NCBI GenBank assembly: GCA_031310005.1
Contig: CM062382.1
Location: 868,001 to 932,000, forward strand
Origin: Dactylellina haptotyla
Lineage: Eukaryota > Ascomycota > Orbiliomycetes > Orbiliales > Orbiliaceae
Reading direction: 5' to 3'
Length of the DNA stretch: 64,000 nucleotides
A program made the translations under genes and the position numbers. Under the pieces are notes generated by a model. That model was not told the origin of the DNA, ran no database searches, and was given only the letters and a program-made list of their open reading frames with translations. Below, one piece after another: positions 58,356-64,000 of this stretch (position 1 is the first letter of the stretch; every line of letters begins with the position of its first letter).

Positions 58356-59979
58356 CTAGTATTTCGAATAGCCTAAGAAATCGCCACCATCTACATCTTT
58401 CTTTGTCCAGTCGAGAAGTTGCTCTGCTAGTTTAATCCTCAGCTCGTGGTTACTTAATCTCATTTCCTCCATACAGTCCAAATATTCCGCATTTTCAGGG
58501 CCTGCATCTTCGAAAAACTTCGCGCAGTAAGTATCCGCCATCTCTTCTGCGAGTCTTTGCGCTAAGAAGGTAAAATAACTGTGACTGTGGGCTCCGAACT
58601 CCCTGCGTACTTTCTTCTTCATCCTCTCTAAATTTGGACCGTCGAGTGCTCTATTTTTCCGATAGATGCACCCGTGCAAATCCCTCGGGTACGGCATATA
58701 CGAATCCTTCATCTCGGGACAAACAAACTTCTTCAATGTGGTCACCGCGACATCTTTAATCATGAAATCCCAATTCCCAACATTACCTTTCTCTTTTTCT
58801 TCATCAAACACGCTCATCCACTTCTTAGATTGAACACCGATGACAGGTGATTCTAGGTTCAATGATTCCACGTTTCGAAACGGGTATTCTGCAAACTTTC
58901 GCCACCAAGAAACCGATACCGCGGTAGCAAGCGTCAGGTGCCTGACGCTTTCGGGGGGCTCAAGGAAAAATGTGGGATGGAAAAAGACTCTAACGAACGG
59001 CTCCTCCCAGCTATCTGCACTGATTTCGAGCCGGTGGAGTCTTTTGAGGTTTGTGAAAGCAGCCTGCATTTTATTAAGATCTTCAAGTAGAAGATGTACC
59101 GGACCTGGTTCGTAATCGAAACTCGATACGCTAACAGTTAGATCGCGAATATTAACAGCTATAGACATGATCTTTGTCAATGCAACGATATTTTCGATTA
59201 TATTATCTTCCATTGTGTCTGCTCTGTATCGCCTCCTCTTCAGGTTGTGAGCTCTTTCAAATTTCTTGGATATAGAGTTTCGAAGAGAAATCGAGATGTA
59301 CAGTTTAGAGAGTTTCGAGATATCAAATATAGCGTCATCGGCCAGAATAGTTGCTGAGTCTGACCTTAGTTTCAGGTCGAATCCGTCTGGAGGTTTAGTC
59401 TCAGAGTATCGCTTGATTTTTTTGAACAAATTTAAAGCATGGTCCTTCCCTTCCAGATGAGAAACACCTAGGTATCATAGCATCAGCTACAGCTAATATC
59501 CTTCGTCCGCTACAGGTTCAAATATGAGACCTACTCAAATGGAATATATCTAAACTCCGCAAGGGAATTTTCCCAGTCTCGACCAAATCCCCAAGAAGGT
59601 TGATAAATCCATCTTTAATATATGCACCGTCCTGCCGGAACGTTTTGCCATTATTTATGCGTAATGTCGATATGTATTTGTATCCTAATGTGTCGGGGCC
59701 GTTCTCCCTGGTCAATCTCGCCAGCCGTCCGATAGGGCTGTCGGAGGTAAGGTTATGAGGCCAAGGGTCCCCTAGCGAGAATTGCGACCAGAGGTGTGGA
59801 ACAGTGATGGAATTAAGGTATTTGCAAACTTGGAGAACAGAGAAAAGATCTTCGTTATGCAGGTAGAAAAGAATCTCTCTGATAAGCTCAGGTGCGAGGG
59901 ATGTTATGACGGCCATGTTCGTCCGAATCGTGGATTTTATATTTCCATTCGATGGAACGGGGGTGTTATTGAAGGACAT
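58356..59979 (-). CDS. F-box domain protein
   Basis: Two exons (59979-59535, 59467-58356) encode 518 residues; a start at the Met 21 codons later (MAVITSL) is also possible. The F-box lies at about 25-68 (LAPELIREILFYLHNEDLFS then VCKYLNSITVPHLW). The rest is Leu-rich with scattered LRSLDIFHL and LKRLHRLEI motifs, as in degenerate leucine-rich repeats typical of fungal F-box proteins. It should link an unknown substrate to the Skp1-Cul1 ubiquitin ligase. The phase-1 intron has a GTAGGT donor and a CCTAG acceptor. It lies next to the Ras cluster on the same strand, 0.36 kb downstream of the first Ras gene; a functional link is not implied. Confidence 0.82.
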
Positions 59980-60341
59980 ACACCAGCTTTTTATATGCCT
60001 CGAAGGAGGAAATGCAATTAAATTGCGTATGAAAATGCAAGTGTTTGAATTTTGGTAACCAAAGTGCAGCTTAAGCGCAGCTGGAACCCCTCAGGGGAGC
60101 TAAGCTATCATGCAGCTCTAACAACAACGAAGATAGTTGCGGTATGGGTATCAACGCTACGAAGCTGTGGACTTTTCTGAGAGAAATGACGGAAAATCGG
60201 TGTATCTACAAGCTCGACGAAAAATAGTAAATTGAAAAAAAATTATAAGCCACACTCAATCTATCCGGAATGCATTGTTGTTCCCGAATTCACGGTACCT
60301 GCTATCAAAGCAAGCTTGGTGCAACTAGGCCGGGCAGCGCG
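59980..60341. other. F-box promoter and Ras-A 3' flank
   Basis: 362 bp, AT-rich, no gene recognised. Confidence 0.55.
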
Positions 60342-61328
60342 CTATAGGATAACGCATTTTGTCGCGCGTGCACAAAGTGCTTTCCTCGATGCCTTTTCGA
60401 CGTGTGCATCTTCGAGCTCGCCGACAGTTGCCTCCTTCGGATGCTCATGATTATATTTTTTGATTTCGCGAACCATATTGTGGAAAGCCTCGTCCACGTT
60501 AACACGATCTTTGGCGGATGTTTCCAGAAATCGGCAGCCGAATTTCGCGGCTAGTGACGCGCCCTCTAATACGGGAAAACTCATGTCAGTATGCCAAACA
60601 TTATCATGATTTCATTTCTTCGTATTTGTTGATGCACGGTTTTCTTTTTTTTGTCTCATTCGTGGTTACGAGACTGTCTCATTCGTACCTTCATGGGAAA
60701 CTTGGCGTTCGCCGCCCATATCTGTTTTATTTCCGACCAGAACCATGGGAACATAATCCTTTCCCTTCCACCCTAATATTTGCTTTTCGTGGGCCGTTAT
60801 TGCATCGAAAGAAGCTTTATCCGTTATCGAGTATACCAGGAGAAACCCGTCCTTGGCTTGTCGACCGTCACCAAAAGTCCCAGTTGGGCCCACGATTTCC
60901 TGGCCAGCAGTATCGAGGACATCGAGAATTACGGTATGGTGATCGACAACGACTTGCTTTCGATAAGAGTCTAAATGTTGAATTTAATTTTTCAATTAGT
61001 CCTTGGATCGGCTTTTGGAATGGTTATTGGTGACCCGTGTACCTTCAACCGTAGCATCGTAGTTTTCGAAAAATTGTGAATATATGAATTGAAGTGCTAA
61101 GGATGATTTGCCAACGCCTCCATCTCCTACTAAACAGACTTTATATTCCTTTGGAGGCTTCTTCTCCTAAAAAGAAGGTTTGTTATTAGTGCTGTCGTCT
61201 TCGTCTCCAAAGTTCGAATCCCGGGGTTGTCTCTGGTAACATCCAAACCCACACACCAGATGTGTTGGCTCTTATAGACGACTTACCAAAGGATTTGGAA
61301 TATGTACATGTACATGTGGGAGATGCAT
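60342..61328 (-). CDS. Ras-like small GTPase A, tail CVIL, altered switch II
   Basis: Four exons (61328-61287, 61166-61043, 60970-60689, 60565-60342) encode 223 residues. The G motifs are present: P-loop GDGGVGKSS (28-36), switch I NYDATVEDSYRKQ, DTAGQE (75-80), NKTD and ETSAKD. Gly and Gln at the positions of H-Ras Gly12 and Gln61 are kept (Gly30, Gln79), so GTP hydrolysis should be possible. Switch II is unusual: [20 protein letters not shown] is two residues longer than in Ras and lacks the usual YSAMR sequence. The C-terminus ends CVIL, a CAAX box whose Leu predicts geranylgeranylation. The His-rich N-terminus ([14 protein letters not shown]) is an addition. Closest to the Ras/Rap branch but divergent. 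First of a tandem cluster; the switch I and pre-G5 intron positions match gene B. Confidence 0.88.
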
Positions 61329-62220
61329 TGCGAAATTATACTGCTTATTCCGGCTTTTTGGCGCCTTAATTTGATACGAAAAGCAACTCGATGGTGTGGT
61401 ATCCTTGTCAACGCAAAGATAATAGAATGGGTCTGCAACTGCGGGCAGAAGGACGGGTATTTGGAGGACTACAATTACAAAAGCAAATGGGAAAGGGAAA
61501 GGAAAAAATGAATAACGAAAGTCGATACATTGTCTTGCAGATAGCCCTAAGGATAGAAAGGACAACCTCTTGATCTTGGCTACCGCCAAGTGATATTGTG
61601 CCATCCAGAATCGAAGAAGATGTAAGCCGTCTATGTTTCAAATCCGTACGCCATCGGCGAGATATAACTATAATATTGGGGTTTTATAAAGGGAACGCTT
61701 ATTCGAGTATATACCCGAAAAAAACATCTATCACGGAAGACTCTTTGGTAAGCCATGCTATCCAAAGTTTAAATTTATAACGCTGGGATAAGGATATTAG
61801 AGTATTCGAGCCGGATCTAGGTAGGGCCCAGAATATTGAGAGCTCGTTATGTCTAGGCTCTGATCTTCGATTCCACCTAAATCTCCAGAGGCTGGACCTA
61901 GGTTCCTGATAAGTGCGGACCCCCCGGCCTGCCAACGAACCTGCATGGTGCAACAAGCGGGGCTGTACCAGTGGTGGGGGATCGAGTTTAGTAGAAGAAA
62001 TATCAATTTTTTATTTATTTCGATTATTCCAATTGCAACTAAAAGCTAACCATGCACATCCCGCGCCGTTAAAGAGGTTGTTCGTTGACAAATCATACCA
62101 AAATGCTAATACTATCGTAATGTGAAAAAAAAGAGAGAACCAGGAGACTGGGAATAAGAGGACGTATCGGGGGAATTGAGGGGTAATACTAAATGGGGAA
62201 TCGATATCAAATTGATAGCT
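61329..62220. other. intergenic between Ras genes A and B
   Basis: 892 bp, AT-rich; promoter of A and 3' flank of B. Short frames here have no domain character. A GTTCGAATCC word in the Ras-A intron (61,211 area) is not part of a tRNA. Confidence 0.55.
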
Positions 62221-63054
62221 CTACATCACAGCACACATAGCACAAATTCCTCCTTTTCGCGGATCCTGAGGTGGCTTATAGTTCGGATCCATCCTTCTTA
62301 TTTCCCGAACTAGGTCGGTGAAAGTCTCGTCTACATTGACCCTGTCCTTTGCTGAGGTTTCCGTAAACTTGCAACCCAACGTCTCAGCCATAGCCTGGCC
62401 ATCTTTTATGAGGAAACGAAGAATTATTAGCATCGTCGTAATTTCAAGTATATAAATCTCGAGGAGTTTTTTGTAGCTTACCTTCAGTTGAAACTTCACG
62501 TTCTCCCAGTAGGTCGGACTTGTTTCCAACGAGAATCAAAGGTACAACTTTTTTCTCCGTTTGTCGTAATATTGTTTTGTGTATCGCGTCGACTTTTTCG
62601 AAAGAAGCTTTCGATGTAACAGAATAAACAATTAGGAATCCGTCTTTGCCTCGTGTCCTGTGATATGAGTTGCTTTCGTGTTCCCCCTGGGCTGCTGTGT
62701 CTAGGATGTCGAGCATTCCGGTGTCTTCGTCGATAACAGTTTGTTTCTGGTAGCTGTCTGTAGAACCCCAAATAATTAGCTTTGTTGAAAAGAGAGACAT
62801 TTGGGGTTTTTCCTATTTGCCGGCTTACCCTCCATAGTGGGATCGTAGTCGTCATAAAACATCCCTCGTGTGTACATGAGACTTAGACATGATTTACCAA
62901 CACCACCCTCTCCGAGAACCGAGATATTGTACTCCTTGCGGAGTTTACGTTCGATGGGTTCTGCCTAATGTTTTGGAACAGTGGAGGTGGTGTCAGTGTG
63001 TTGAAACTCGCGTATCGGATAAAAATCTGCCTCTCCTAAGATACAACTTACCAT
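62221..63054 (-). CDS. Ras-like small GTPase B, tail CAVM, Ala at the Gly60 position
   Basis: Four exons (63054-63052, 62964-62829, 62757-62482, 62402-62221) encode 198 residues. Exon 1 is only the ATG codon. P-loop GEGGVGKSC (19-27), switch I YDPTMEDSYQKQ, NKSD and ETSAKD are intact. Switch II reads [20 protein letters not shown], the same length as in Ras, but the residue at H-Ras Gly60 is Ala69 and at Glu62 is Gly71; Gln61 is kept (Gln70). Gly60 normally senses the gamma-phosphate, and G60A in H-Ras is a known switch-defective, dominant-negative change. The C-terminus ends [10 protein letters not shown], with CAVM as the CAAX box and a second upstream Cys that could be palmitoylated. Intron positions in switch I and before the SAK motif match gene A. 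No CAAX-proximal basic cluster. Confidence 0.88.
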
Positions 63055-63571
63055 GAAGCCTGATTATACTTATCAGTATATCTACTGGTTCAGGATTCGA
63101 TGCAAAGCTTTTTGGCTAGCAACGATTGGAGGTGATTAAAGTAGTAGAAGAAGATAAAGAGAGAAGATCATGTTATCTATTTATGGGGTATGTAAAGGGT
63201 AAATATATACGGCCTTGGCCTACGCTTTCGAGTTCCACTATCTCAAAAGAGATGCATGGCCCCGTATTTGCGCGGACAGTTATATTCGGCGAGGATAGCC
63301 CAAGCATGCACACCACCACCACGACAGCACATTTTCAAGCCCTACCACACGGCGCCTTCAACCGACCGCGCGTACGTAAATTATGAATGCATATATAATA
63401 TTTGCAACGCGCCCAAATTTTTATTACTGCTCGGTAACCATTCATAATCGCACGGTTTTATTAACATTTACTTTACGGCAAATTTCGTTTGTAGAAATTA
63501 TAGGTTTCCAGTTATGAAGATTAATATTAAGATCGGAATATTAGACAAAAATAATAAACTCGGTTCTAGCT
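63055..63571. other. intergenic between Ras genes B and C
   Basis: 517 bp, AT-rich, promoter of B and 3' flank of C. No gene seen. Confidence 0.55.
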
Positions 63572-64000
63572 CTAGACTTTAATAAATTTACCAGAGGCCC
63601 CGTCTTTCTTCTTCCGATGATGAATCGTAAGACTTCTCTTTATCTTCCCGAAGAAGCCCCCTTTCTTTGGTTTGCTTTCCCCTTCCTCTGGAATAGCTCT
63701 GCTTTGTATACTGCCTTTGTGGCCGTGCTTGGACTCCGTGGGTGAAAACAGCGTATATGAGGCAGCACTAGCTCGCTTGACGTATTTTTCAAAGTATTGA
63801 CCAAGATCTTTAGGCCTATCACTCTCCTTCGGCGGCTCAGGAGGAGGTTCTAATACTTTGATTCCGCGAACAAGATCGAAAAATGCTTCTTCAACGTTTA
63901 TCCGGTCTTTCGCCGAGGTCTCCAGAAATTTACATCCAAATTGCTGGGCTAGTTCAGCACCCTCTGAGATTCGATATATATTAATACCAATTTATTCACT
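63572..64000 (-). CDS. Ras-like small GTPase C (partial), polybasic tail without CAAX
   Basis: Only the last exon (63963-63572, 130 residues) and part of the preceding intron lie in the window; the gene continues past 64000. It reads [20 protein letters not shown] then [20 protein letters not shown], the G5 motif (ETSAK) and helix 5 of a Ras-type GTPase. The tail is long (about 90 residues beyond helix 5) with [12 protein letters not shown] and a strongly basic end ([20 protein letters not shown]) finishing GKFIKV. There is no C-terminal Cys, so no prenylation. The intron before it is phase 1 at the same codon as in genes A and B, which supports a common origin by tandem duplication. Confidence 0.82.

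Noticed and set aside
61205-61225. tRNA-like GTTCGAATCCCGG word
   Set aside because: The flanks do not form a T-arm or acceptor stem, and it lies in intron 1 of Ras A.

Overview
The window reads as nuclear DNA of a filamentous ascomycete (Pezizomycotina). Support: many genes are split by 42-120 nt introns with GTAAGT-type donors and a CTAAC-like branch site, genes sit on both strands without operons, and the gene set is fungal (Mpe1, Vac7, Wee1, NUO-24, BRCT-PARP, Scj1, AP-3 sigma, eL42, CBM1 protein, TAP-like hydrolase, F-box protein). I cannot name the species; Leotiomycetes, Pezizomycetes or Orbiliomycetes are all possible. I recognised no transposon, tRNA, rRNA or CRISPR array.

Layout. 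0.45-2.1 kb: Git1-like MFS permease with a Pho4-type E-box upstream. 3.1-5.8 kb (-): MPE1, with a huge Asn/Met/Gly-rich tail. 8.2-9.1 kb (-): unknown coiled-coil protein. 12.6-15.3 kb (-): VAC7. 20.1-21.3 kb (-): globin-sensor protein. 25.9-28.8 kb (+): WEE1. 31.5-32.6 kb (-): complex I 24-kDa subunit. These are separated by unusually long gene-free stretches of 2-5 kb. 32.6-37.0 kb is AT-rich and holds only short coding-like fragments, hairpins and repeats.

From 37 kb the window is denser: TFIIIC triple-barrel subunit (+), BRCT-WGR-PARP (-), SCJ1 ER co-chaperone with KDEL (+, divergent from PARP), an unknown protein with a possible dioxygenase-like HxD...H layout (+), a signal-peptide/TM protein (+), a secreted beta-propeller with a C-terminal cellulose-binding CBM1 (-), a TAP-like hydrolase lacking a recognisable N-terminus (-), a newly pieced-together 83-residue CxxCxGxG protein (-), a 2H phosphoesterase (+), ribosomal protein eL42 (-), AP-3 sigma (+) and an F-box protein (-).

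The right end (60.3-64 kb) is a tandem cluster of three Ras-like GTPase genes, all on the minus strand, with shared intron positions but different tails (CVIL, CAVM, and a polybasic tail without CAAX) and strongly altered switch II regions, one with Ala at the position of H-Ras Gly60. This is the most unusual feature of the window and may be a lineage-specific Ras family.

Most genes are ordinary housekeeping or regulatory loci with no evident functional grouping. Exon boundaries below were worked out by hand from splice sites, reading-frame continuity and family knowledge; no database search was run.
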